A stretch of DNA of 64,000 nt from Sesamum alatum (lineage: Eukaryota > Streptophyta > Magnoliopsida > Lamiales > Pedaliaceae). The stretch's first letter is position 1; every line of letters begins with the position of its first letter. Below are positions 33,363-44,109 of this stretch, piece by piece. The DNA lies in the NCBI GenBank assembly GCA_034509735.1, contig JACGWO010000004.1, positions 24,409,395 to 24,473,394 on the forward strand, read 5' to 3'. Made by a program: the position numbers and the translations under genes. The notes below the pieces were generated by a model that was given only the letters and a program-made list of their open reading frames with translations, did not search any database and was not told where the DNA came from.

Positions 33363-34560
33363 ATGATGTGGAGAGATTGGAAACGCCAATTGAAAGAAGA
33401 TCAATTTACACCTTATATAGATGATCCTGATCATGACTTTTCACAGCTTCCAAATAAGCAAGTAGAATTAGATCAATGGTTGATTCCTTTACAATATTGG
33501 AAACATGACGAAGTGTAGGTTAATAATTTTGTGTATGCCTTTTTTTTTAATTTTTTAAAATGTGTATATAAATAACGTCTGCATTTCTATAGAAACAAGC
33601 AGTGAAAAATGAAGAGAATATAGCCAAAAAAAGGTATCCTCATCGTACTGGGAAGACCCCCATATCCATTCTTGAAGGTAAAGTTACATATTATTTTACA
33701 TCTCTTTGAGTTATAAAATTTAAGGAGCATTGGTATGAATTAATATTTTCTAATCTCATTTTTCTCTTTTTCAATTGTTCCTAATGCAATAGGAAGAAAA
33801 AGATACTATATGAATTAGATATGTTTATTGAAGCTCAGTCTTGTGGAGAAGGGATTGATGCTAACAAGCAACTGCTAATTTAATTGTCAATGTTGTATAA
33901 ATTTCTTTTATTGTAAAAAGCTTACAAAATAGTTGTTTAACTTTTTTACTTCTGTTGTAGAAGAGTTTAGAGAATGACTATAAAAAAAGGCTAGAATCTA
34001 AGCAAACTAAAGAACTTATTCGTAAATAGATTGGGTGAAGATCCCTATGGTCGTGTTAGGTCCATGGGTTGAGAATTTACTCATCATAAATTGTATAAGA
34101 TATCTTCCAAAAATGCTCCAACTCATCAAATGGTTAAGAAACTTGTAGAATTACAACAACTTAAAGATGACTTTTTTGATACATGAGAAAAATGGGATTG
34201 AACTTCTAAAATTGGAGTTAGATAATCGTAAAGACGAATTTTTCAAGAAAAAAGATCAAGTATTTGATGAGGTAAGAAAAGAATTCAGGGAGGAGTTGGG
34301 TCATATGAAGCTAAGTATGGATTTTTTTTTGTCTTTAATAAATCCATCCACATTACAAACAATTTTATCTCATGCAAACAAACATGGGCAGAAGGTATAT
34401 GTCTTATATTGTGTACAATATTACTTACTACTATATATGTATTATTTTCATGAAATAAGGGGAAAATCTTGGTTGTACGTTATTTATTTCTAGGTTGCAA
34501 ATGGACTTATTGGTATGACTGAACCACAACTAAGCACTGAGAAGAGTCCTCCACCCTAAC
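33363..34560 (+). pseudogene. CACTA (En/Spm) Transposase_24-type gene remnant, part 1
   Basis: Exon-like pieces in order: 33363-33518 (MMWRDWKRQLKEDQFTPYID then QWLIPLQYWKHDE); about 33592-33680 (KNEENIAKKRYPHRTGKTPI, donor GAAG|GTAAAG); about 33792-33882 (ELDMFIEAQSCGEGIDANKQ); 33961-34025; and 34167-34493 (coiled-coil-like, charged, LELDNRKDEFFKKKDQ). The W-R-x-W-K, QYW and HRTGK features resemble the plant Ptta/En/Spm second-ORF family (PF03004). Several stops. Intron boundaries are good GT-AG contexts, suggesting a once-spliced gene. Confidence 0.6.
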
Positions 34561-34674
34561 TTGAATCACAAAAATCTCCCAATTTTCCAACACCACCTGA
34601 GCAGGCTTGAAGTTTTATCTCAAAATTGATTAGTTGCATCATCTTTTAGTGCTAGTGTAAGTGTGACAATTTGC

Positions 34675-34895
34675 TTTGTATAACTTGGTTGGTTGGTAAT
34701 TATTTGTCAACTAGATCATTATCTCAACATATTGCTATTGTTAGTTCGTTCGTTGTTATCTATTTGTAAAATTGATAGTTATCACAATATTTTTGCTAAT
34801 GCTAATTGGTTGGCTGGTAATTATTATTTATCAAATTGATTGTTATCTCAATATATCTTCTAAATGCTCTTGGTTGGTTGGTAGTATTAGTCAAA
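34675..34895. repeat. Degenerate tandem repeat, about three units of 65-75 bp
   Basis: Units share TTGGTTGGTTGGTAATTATT, CAAATTGAT or CAACTAGAT, and TTATCTCAA(C/T)ATAT(T/C)T. They lie in the CACTA remnant, perhaps an intron. Confidence 0.6.
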
Positions 34896-34931
34896 TTAAT
34901 AATAAATCGATAGTGTAGGTTGTTGCTATTT

Positions 34932-35608
34932 GATGTGAGTTGAAGAGCCCGTTCTTGGGTTTGAGTGGAGTGGACTTGGGTTTCTGCAAGCTATGAAAAG
35001 GGGCCCTGCAGAAAAAATGTTAGCACTCCGACACTCAAGTCAGTAAACAGTTGTAGAAGAATAAATTCGAATAAAGTAAAGAAACGATGAGATTTCATGA
35101 ACAAAGAGCATAAAATGAACTTAATGTGAGTGTGAGAGCTGAAATTCTGTGCTAGAGTGCTAGTGAAAATGTTACTTGAACTAGCCAAGTAGACTGGTAT
35201 TTTTAGAGGAAGAGCCTCGATTGGGAGGGACTCTTCATCAGCCTGGACTCTGGAAGGACCGAGCACTGGCCTTCGTAGACTTCTTCAGCCTTTAGGCTCC
35301 TTGAAAGTAGGAGGTCCGTTGAAGGGGTATAAGGATAAGACCGGGTGTACCCTTATCCGTTCTTGATGAGCTTGGGATTCCATCTTGGGCCTCCTTGATG
35401 AGGCTTCATCCTTGGCCTAGGATGGGCCTCTACCTCGTTGGGGGAGGCCTGACTAGTCCTTCCTTGGGCTGGGCCAGTGCTCCCGTTGGGCCTCCTCCCG
35501 AAAACAAGTGGAGCTTCGTGTGGGGCTCCAATACTTCTGCTTGGGCTCTTAAATGTCTCTTTGAGCTTTTGGCCCCTGCTCTTGGGTGAATCATTTTGGC
35601 ATATATCA
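34932..35608. mobile_element. Solo LTR
   Basis: 677 bp starting TGATGTGAGTTGAAGAG and ending GGCATATATCA, flanked by a perfect 5-bp duplication CTATT (34927-34931 and 35609-35613). TG...CA ends and the duplication without internal genes fit a solo LTR left by recombination between two LTRs. No coding. Family not identified; orientation unknown. Confidence 0.75.
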
Positions 35609-35613
35609 CTATT

Positions 35614-36060
35614 GATGTTGGTAATAGAAGAAATATAATGCTTACAATTATACGCCATTCTAGGTTGTTGATTTTTATCTTTATATGTAAGAAAATTTTA
35701 ATATTAATTGCATGATAATTTTATCCACCAACATATATTGTATAAGTGATAAAGTTATTTTAATTGAATGATCATGTTACAGTTTTGTAGGTTGGAAGCA
35801 ATGTGTTTCTGTTTTGCTTTGATATATCAAAATAAATGGTGGTTGAAGACCCGTTCTAGAGTATTGGTCCAAATGAAAATTTTAACAAAGTTGCTTTAGG
35901 ATATGAATTTATTGAGGTTGTCATTAGAAAGGCAATTAAAGTGGATTTATCTTTTACCATGACCTCGTAGAGGTGTAAGCACGATTTAAGAAATTGTTAG
36001 AAAAAGTATTGCATGGAAGTACGTTGATGTAAAAATCATATAAAGTATTTTATTCATCTG
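35614..36060 (+). pseudogene. CACTA gene remnant, part 2
   Basis: The frame around 35880-36050 reads FNKVALGYEFIEVVIRKAIK and, after a shift, PRRGVSTI then EIVRKSIAWKYVDV, recalling the C-terminal 'PWPRRGV' segments of plant CACTA proteins. The solo LTR lies between this and part 1. Function lost. Confidence 0.5.
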
Positions 36061-36523
36061 TTTAATCTTGAATTCTTAACTTTTCGTTGATTTTTTTTTT
36101 TTTTTTTTTTGGTGTATGACACTAATCGATATTTTGATGATTATTTTAGATTATGGAGATAAAATGGTTAACGAGAGTGTCAAGTGGTTTGGTGATGTTG
36201 ATGTGCATATTTTTATATTAACTCCATTTAGTTTTTGAAAGAACTAGTTGGGATATTGGTATTTCATTTGACTTCACTGGTTTATATTTAGACTGATTCA
36301 ATATGATGTATTACTTTGTATGATGTTAGTGAAAGGAGACCACTTCTCAGATTGCGCGTGAATTAATTGGGAGTTCTTATATGAATATATTATAGTATGT
36401 TTGTTAAATTCAATTTGAATTTTACAATATTTTATTATGTAAATGACTGTAGTAAACGTAAAGTTCAAAATAGTTTTAGTGGTCTTTAATTTACAGTTGG
36501 TCTTTATTTTATTATATTGATAT
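36061..36523. other. AT-rich non-coding DNA
   Basis: A T-run at 36089-36110 and otherwise unremarkable AT-rich sequence up to the Copia 2 LTR. Confidence 0.4.
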
Positions 36524-38740
36524 TGTTAGAATAGGTGACCAGAAAATCAATAGGTTTGGCGATTTGTAACCTATTATACAACTCGATGTAAATGTAATAT
36601 TATTATGTGATGAATAAAATGAGTATTCGTCACTTCTGGTGCTTACTTTGCTGCGCTCATTTTACATTTGTTAAAATGGTGTTTAACTTATATCGCAACA
36701 AAGCCCACAGACCATGGATAACAACTCGTGCAGTTGGACCACGCATTGGATGGTGGTCATGAAACCAACTGATTAAGAGTTGGGTCTGAAACGTTCCAAG
36801 TCGAGGACCTCGAGACAGGGAATCGAGAGTCCTATTGAGACTTGCGTCAAGAGTCGTGTTCATTGGATGAGTGCCGTGTTTCATCGACGACAGATATGGA
36901 ACGTCTGCACGATCTTGATGGGTTGGTCGACTGGGGTCGAGCCGACTGGACTGACTCGTGGGATCATCATATGGAAGCCTTGGAGGCTTGGTCGGTATGA
37001 TTGGTTTTCCCCGGTTCCGCTAGTACGATAGTAATCCTCAGACTTGAGGGATCATGGCAGTCGCGTGTACACGACGACTGTATCTTGGATCTGGCGAGAG
37101 GTGATCATTTTGTAAGATGATTATCATAAGCCTTGTCCAGTGCAGTTGGAATGTGTAGCAAGGCCCGTGGATTCCAAGAAGAGGATCCGTCCCCTGTCAG
37201 TATGCGACAGAGGTATCTCCTATGGACTCGAAGACACGTTCATGCTGTTTGAAGCTGTGGCCACAGTGGTTGGTCGAACAGGGAATGGTTTCCCGTGTCG
37301 ACGCAATGAAGCATATGTGGTCTCGAGTATTAAGCATAGATGCCTAGTCAAGGATGGGAACCGACGCCCAATTCCATACCTTAGACTAAGGCCTGGAGAC
37401 GGTAGACGGAAGGATCGTACCCGTACGGAATCGGCGCCTAAATGTTCACGTCAATTCACCTAGTCTCTAGTGCCATGGACCGTTGCTAGACGGCCACCCA
37501 TGGTAACGGGCCCTTGTGGGACACGGACCCAAGTCTAGTTGAGGGTGAACTTAAAGGGTCAAACACAAATCACCGAAGAGGTTGAGAGATCGATTCGGAG
37601 TCAATCTCGAAGGATAAAATAAGTAATTGGATTACTTAAGGGAAAACCCATTGGATGGACGGGCCGATAATGTATCGGGCTTTCGTTTAATCGATAAATT
37701 GGATTTTCAATTAAATATGAAAAGTTGAGACGTTGAGACGTTGGATTTTTTTAATTGGATTAAAAGATCATCTGGAATATAATGGATATTAAATTGATTT
37801 AATGTTGGGTTCATCGTAATTGGATTACGATAAAACCCGGTCCGTTAAATTTTACCCGAGAGGAGAAATAATTCCTATTTTGGAATAGGAAAAGGTTAGA
37901 CTTCTTCCCTTAATTAGGCATGGCCGAGATGCTCCCTTGGAGGAAGCAAAATCAGCCATGTTTTATGCTAGGTGGTATGTTGACTTATCACTTTTCGAAA
38001 GAGACAAATCAACTTCAATCAAGCTCTTCCCTTTTGGTATGATTTGATCATACCATAAATTTTGGTAGGCTTGATTGAAGAATTGATGGTGATTGATTGG
38101 AATGAATCTAGACATCCTTGGATGAACCTAGACACATTCCAATAATCACATTAGTTATGTATATATATTAGAATATACAACACCAAGCATAAGTGATTCA
38201 TTATTCATCTTTTTCTAGGAAAAAGAAGAAGAGAAAAATCGGACTCTCCTCTCCCTCTCAACTCGGTTTTCACTCCCCCTCTCAACTAGTGTTCTTCACT
38301 TGGTTTTGAATCAAGAAGAAAAACAAACTAGGTTTAAGAGAACACTAATTCATAGTGTTCTTCTCTTAAACCGATTCCTTCTTTAAACCGATTTTTTTCT
38401 AGCAAGGAGAGCGTGTGTTTCTTCCGGTGTGGTGTGGATTACCTTTGGAGAATCCATACGTTTGGATTTTGTGAGCATTCTGGAGAAGGAACAACGCAAG
38501 TAGCCGGGAGCATACGTTAAACAATCAAAGGTAACAGTTTTATTACGCTTTGATTGATTTAATATATATCTATGCCCTATGTGTTTAATATATATTTTTA
38601 ATATTTACACATTCTACATCGAATGCCCAGTTGAGCACCCAAGGGTACACCCCTTGGGATTCGTTAATTTAAATTAGATTTAACCATTTCTCGCTTTCTC
38701 GTTTCCGCACACGCTCTCGGGCGGATCTGCTTGTCCTTCA
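36524..38740 (+). repeat. Copia 2 5' LTR
   Basis: 2,217 bp, TGTTAGAATAGG...TTGTCCTTCA. It is clearly more diverged from the Copia 1 LTRs than those are from each other. It has a TATA box TATGTATATATATTAG at 38156-38171, followed by a leader region with an Arg/Leu-poor, pyrimidine-rich stretch. Confidence 0.92.
38156..38171 (+). promoter_or_regulatory. Copia LTR TATA box
   Basis: TATGTATATATATTAG in the LTR is conserved in all three LTRs of this family in the window, positioned about 570 bp before the LTR end. It is the best candidate for the retrotransposon promoter. Confidence 0.55.
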
Positions 38741-38742
38741 AG

Positions 38743-38760
38743 TGGTATCAGAGCCCGGTT
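38743..38760 (+). other. Copia 2 primer-binding site
   Basis: TGGTATCAGAGCCCGGTT, two bases after the LTR end, complementary to initiator methionine tRNA. Confidence 0.92.
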
Positions 38761-40602
38761 TAATGTAAGGGGCATAGATCTATGTGCTTGGCATGATCTA
38801 CTTGATTTTATGGTTTTATTGGCATGTTAAATTATATAAATGTATGAATAATATGATGATTCAGTTGTTTGAATTTGATGGACTTTTGACATGCTTATTT
38901 TTGTTAGATTGGATCTAAAATTGCATGCTTATTTTCAGAATAATTGTTACTGTTTTTTTGTGCTGAAAAAGATGTTGAGAAATATGAAAAAAAAATTGGG
39001 ATCGGACGGCAGCGACCGTGCGCAGGAGGGTGCCTGCGCGCGGATGCTGCGCACAGGCGCGCCCGCCCCTGCTGTGCGCAGACCGCCGCTGCCGACCGAG
39101 GCCAGCGCGTGGCACAGAGCGCGCACGCAGGGCGCGCTGCCCTGTGGCGCACGGGTGGCCGGCAGGCACAACGGTTGGGCTGTTTTGTGTCGTTTTTCGA
39201 CGTTTTCTGGAAAACTTGATTTTCTGTATTTTCTTCACAATATTATGAAAATATGTTAAATTTGCATATTTAATTTTGGAATAATTGGATTATTCCTTAT
39301 ATTAAATTTGCTAAATTAATTTGTGATTAACACATGCATTGGATGCATTGTTTAAAATGTCCATTAAATTTAAAATTTGAATTTTGCATATTATTTGTAT
39401 GTTTATGCTTTTGTGATGTTGGACATCACTTGGGTATTTGGAACATCCATTGGTTTTTTATGCATGATTATTTGGAATAATTGTGTTATGTGAGTTGATG
39501 GAATCAACATGGGATGATCACAAGAGCCCTAGACCTTATGTATGGATGAATGTATGATCATTTATTTTCTGTTGGGTGGGCCTGCGTGCCTCTTGTTTTT
39601 GAGACTATCATCTCCCGTATATTCAGCCTCATGATATTAAGGCTTGTTTTCATTATTACCAATGTATTACTTTCAGTTGTAATGAGAGTAGATAGTATTG
39701 GTGAGGTTTTTAATTTTAACAAGCATTTGGAGTCGAAGACCCCAAGGAGGAGCATCAAGGCATGAAATAAGAAGCATTACCAGGCCCATTGGAATGAAAA
39801 TGGGTATATTATTAATGTAATAATTGAGGACCACCCTAAACAGACCATATACTCACTGCGGGCTCAGTGGGTCGCATAGGTTGGGCTTGTGATCATCCTA
39901 ACTGGGATATGCTACGTTTTATGCATGCGGCGTTTTATTTATCGCTTTAAATATTGGATATTTATGCATGCTAAAACACAATAATGTGATGAGGTCTCGG
40001 TCACACACAAACTCTCATTTGGTTGGACCAAATTAAATATTAGGCCCAGAACGGACTTGGATCAAAATGGTATTTTGATCTGTCCGAGCCTTCCATCCAC
40101 AGCAATGTGGTGAGGAAGCTACCACTACCCAAGTGTGGTCTCACGAGTCGTGGCACACTTGGACTAGAGGAAGGCTGCACCATTGTTCTGAACAAAAAGA
40201 CTGCGCTCAATGTTTCCCTGTCTCACGAGTCGTGGGGGGCGACAGTTTGAGGCATGATTTGGTTGATGGGTCGGGCTTAACACTGAGTAACATGTTTCGC
40301 TTGGAGTCCTCAGAACCATGTGAATAGGTGAGGCAAAATATTTTGGGAATCTCATTGGATGAGAATGATATTGGATATCTCCCACAAGGTTTTCTTCATG
40401 TGAATCGTAAAAGTGGGGCATGGAGATTACGCTTGTGGATCCCGAGCCCACTAGAAAATGGTTTTCCGAAACTCCACTTGAGAGTGGCGGACTTTCGTAT
40501 AAATAGTGGGAGGGTTAAAGTCTAAAAGACCAAGTCTTCAACTTGAACAATAATATTACAATCATCTGCTAATTTCTGCTTTACATTTTCATTAATGTAG
40601 AT
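38761..40602 (+). other. Copia 2 5' leader
   Basis: Colinear with the Copia 1 leader, including a GC-rich block (about 39000-39175). Short frames at 40133-40327 and 40328-40525 are conserved with Copia 1 in sequence and order. Long frames overlapping the GC block on both strands are composition artefacts. Confidence 0.65.
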
Positions 40603-41470
40603 ATGTCTAAGAACCCATTAACCATGATACTCGAGACTAACAAATTCAACGGAACGAACTACTTGGACTGGCTGAGAAACCTGAGGATCGTCCTCGGTTT
40701 CGAGAATCAAGGCTACATCTTGGACGAGCCGCCACCGAGCGACTTACCGGGGGGGTCCACGCCTGAAGAACGTTTGACGTTCGAGAAATGGCATGAGGAC
40801 AACCGAAAAGTACGCAGTATCATACTGGCTTCGATGTCTAACGACATCCAGAAGCAGTATGAGAGGCTGGACAATGTCTCCGCCATAATGCTCCGCATGA
40901 ACGAGGTTTATGCGGTTCCGGATAGGCATATTAGATATGCCGCCACAAAAGCATTCTTTGGCTCCAAGCTTGCTGAAGGAGCGTCTGTACAAAGTCATGG
41001 GGTCAAGATGCTTTCCCTAGTGGAGAAACTCGAGGACTTTAAAGCTGGGCTTAACAATGACACGTACATTGACGTGATCCACCAGTCGCTTCCTCTATCC
41101 TATGACCCGTTTGTTGTAAACTACAACATGAACGAACTTGAGAAGTCTATTCATGAGTTGATCAACATGCTGGTCCAATACGAGGCAACGACCCACAAGT
41201 CGGCGCCGGCGGTATTGATAGGAGAGGCTTCGACCTCCAAGGCGAATGGCAAGAGGGCCGGACATTGGAAGAGGAAGAAGGGCAAAGGGCACACGGTTGC
41301 GGCCCCTGCTCGTGCTCCGGGCACCCCTATTGCTCCGGTTGGACCAAGCAAAGGGAAAGGGAAGGCCCGTGGTTCTCAAGCAGTCCAAGGCAAATGATGT
41401 CTGCATGCATTGCCAAGGGAAAGTGCATTGGAAGAGGGAGTGCCCACAACTCCTCTCCAATCCAAGTGTG
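40603..41470 (+). pseudogene. Copia 2 gag
   Basis: A 264-codon frame from MSKNPLTMILETNKFNGTNY without the early frameshift of Copia 1. It covers the whole UBN2-type gag region (NKFNGTNYLDWLRNLRIVLG, KQYERLDNVSAIMLRMNEVY) and the basic stretch, then shifts near 41380 just before the zinc knuckle CMHCQGKVHWKREC (Gly to Val inside the knuckle). Gag forms the virus-like particle and binds RNA. This is the most nearly complete gag in the window. Confidence 0.9.
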
Positions 41471-42184
41471 TTTATGTTCAACAGTATAATTGGATTATGA
41501 CCGCGAAACACAAACGAAAATGGGATAATCATGATAACACACAGATATGACATGCGAGGTTAGGTCATATTTTTAAAGATAGGATAAGAAGGTTGGTGGA
41601 CTCAAAGAGTCTGGAAATAGACGATTTGGACAACCTACCGACCTGCGAATCCTGTCTGAAGGGAAGATGACCAAGAAACCCTTTGTTGGACAAAGCGCGC
41701 TAGCCAGTGGTCTGTTGGATTTGATCCATACGAATGTCTGTGGCCCACTAAATACTCAGGCTAGAGGTGGGTACTCATACTTCATAACCTTTACCGATGA
41801 TCACTCACGGTATGGTTATGTTTATCTGATGAGGTACAAGTTTGAAGCCTTTGAAAGGTTTAAGGAATACAGACTTGAAGTAGAGAATCAAACCGTTCGA
41901 AAGATCAAAGCCCTTTGGTCGGACCGAGGTGGAGAGTATTTGAGTGGTGAGTTTACTGATTATCTAAAAGAGAATGGGATTCTCTCTCAGTGGACCCCTC
42001 CTGGAACACCACAGCTTAATGGTGTGTCCGAAAGGAGGAATCGAACCTTGTTGGACATGGTCCGATCCATGATGAGTTTTACCAAACTCCCCCTTTCCTT
42101 TTGGGGATACGCTCTTGAGACGGCGGCCAAAGTTTTGAACTTGGCGCCATCTAAGAAGGTATCCCAGACGCCATATGAGATATG
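41471..42184 (+). pseudogene. Copia 2 pol fragment: integrase
   Basis: After the knuckle the sequence passes straight into NWIMTA, so the protease domain is deleted. The 41667-42191 frame (174 codons) is integrase: HTNVCGPL (Asn at 41733-41735 replaces the first catalytic Asp seen in Copia 1), FTDDHSRYGYVY, SDRGGEYLSGEF, NGVSERRNRTLLD. It ends at PYEI, the gypsy junction. Confidence 0.88.
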
Positions 42185-42185
42185 T

Positions 42186-44060
42186 TTATAATTAGTTCAC
42201 ATGCTATTCTCGCTTTTAATTCAAAATGAGACTTCTATTTCTATTTACAATGAGGAGAAAACTGCATACTGGCCCGACCTGACTGGAATGCAAAATGAGG
42301 ACCTAGCTATCGTGAGTACGCACAACAAAATCTACACCTGAAATTATTAGCAGAGGGATGAGCTTGCAACTCAATAAGTAAATAACCGATACCACTATAC
42401 ACGCACCTCAATTATATCAACAAGACAAGAACAAGCAACGTATATAAAATATAATCAACTTAATCAAGCACATTTTATTTCTTTACTCCACGTAGTCATC
42501 CCATAACACGACAATCAATCAAACTTGTCTTTTCCTAGTTGGCTTACCAGAAAGGTGATATAGTGTTTTTCTCCACCAACTCAACCTCACTATTCATTCA
42601 TATATGTATACATGAATCCCCTTGGCATGCCACACAGGCTCATCAATCTCATTTCGCATCAAAGCTCTTTCATTTCGCATCATAGCTCTTTTTATTTCGC
42701 ATCATAGCTCTTTTCACATCGCATCATAGCTCTTTTCACATTGCATCATAGCTCTTTTCATTTCTTTTTGCCACATAGGCTATTCAACAACATCAAGGGG
42801 TATTCATATTATAATTACATTTAATTTCCATCACTCCCTCGATTCCACATATCACCATTCTTGTAAGCCAACTAGCCACATAAAACCACATAGCAACATT
42901 TTTTACGTAAAAGCACATAATACTGGTATCAAACAGCCAATGGCATATCTTCCTCATTTCACTTTCACGACATAATCATTTCAAAGTAATCATCAACCAC
43001 TCATACAGTTCAAAATAAATTAGTGCTAGTACGAATCATAGGCTCACATAAAAGTAATATCACCAAGAACTGAAACATATATTGATAATACTAATTATTT
43101 ACGTACACACACTAATAGCAAAAAAAAAAAAACATATATAAGTAGAACTAATTATTTACTTACTTCGACTTACAACGATCTACTTGTATGTAGGGAGTTG
43201 CTCAATCATTCACCTTATCCCCCTCATCCTATAATAAGTTATAATGCATATAATCAACATATCAAAAGTATCGTAATTTCTAAATAAAATATTAAATAGT
43301 AATTATATATATTTTTCACCAATATCTCAATATTTTATTAAAACTCCTCATTCTATTATAGCTACCATTCATAATAACAATTCTTAGATTATATTTATCT
43401 CAAAATATACTTATCTTTACTGAATATAACATTTTTAATTATATTCTATAATATTTCTCAAATAAAATTTTCAACCCGATTAAACTAAGCCAATCAATTG
43501 TAGAAATTATTAAATCTAGTAAATTAAGCAGTTTAAGCCATTAATTATAACAACCCTAATTCAATTGAGACATTTAACCAGACACTAATTATAAATACTC
43601 AAATTCATAAAATTTTTCGGTTAAACACTAAATTGAGTAGTATAAATAACATTTAATAAATGCACTTATATAATAATATCATTATATTAATTAAAACTAA
43701 ATAAAATAAAATAATTACTTACCTATTTTTCGCCGATTTTCGGTTTTGTGTGTGTGTTTGTGAATTGTGTGTGTGCTTGTGTGCCTCCTTTTTTTATTAA
43801 ATGGATGGCCCATCATTATCTCTACTTTTTCTTTTTATTTTTAAATTTTAATAAACTTTTTAAAATACCCATTACGTCCTTTTTAATTTTTTTTAAATAA
43901 TATAATTTACTCCCAAATTTTATATAAAGCTCCAATTCACTCCATTCAAGTCTTAATATGATCACAATTTAATTTATAATATATCTATTAATTAACTAAA
44001 TTTTCTTAACTAATTACCAATGAACCCCATAATTATGAATAAAAACTTGTGGGAGTCACA
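42186..44060 (-). repeat. Gypsy 3' LTR, truncated
   Basis: Aligns with 49109-50973. The segment equivalent to 48905-49108 is missing at the Copia 2 junction. The LTRs differ by many small indels, so this insertion is much older than Copia 1. It contains five tandem units around 42645-42765. Confidence 0.9.
42640..42768. repeat. Tandem repeat in gypsy LTR, five units
   Basis: Units of about 22-23 bp with core CGCATCATAGCTCTTTT. The other LTR has four such units at 49582-49682, so one unit was gained or lost after insertion. Confidence 0.85.
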
Positions 44061-44078
44061 ATTCTTCCCTCCTAATAA
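44061..44078 (-). other. Gypsy polypurine tract
   Basis: The minus strand reads TTAGGAGGGAAGAAT directly before the 3' LTR TGTGACTCCC. It is preceded by the ISG.NF-type pol end common in this lineage. Confidence 0.8.
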
Positions 44079-44109
44079 AAATTTCATCCCGAAATTTAAT
44101 TAACATACC

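Larger units (their letters stand above)
36524..42184 (+). mobile_element. Copia 2, same family as Copia 1, 3' truncated
   Basis: One LTR (36524-38740), a primer site, leader, gag and part of pol in plus orientation, all alignable to Copia 1. It stops dead inside the integrase after PYEI (42184), where gypsy LTR sequence begins; the rest of pol and the 3' LTR are absent from the window. The protease region is also deleted near 41480. Confidence 0.93.

Noticed and set aside
42640..42768. Regular 22-bp repeats resembling a CRISPR array
   Set aside because: Units are contiguous without unique spacers and lie in a plant LTR.
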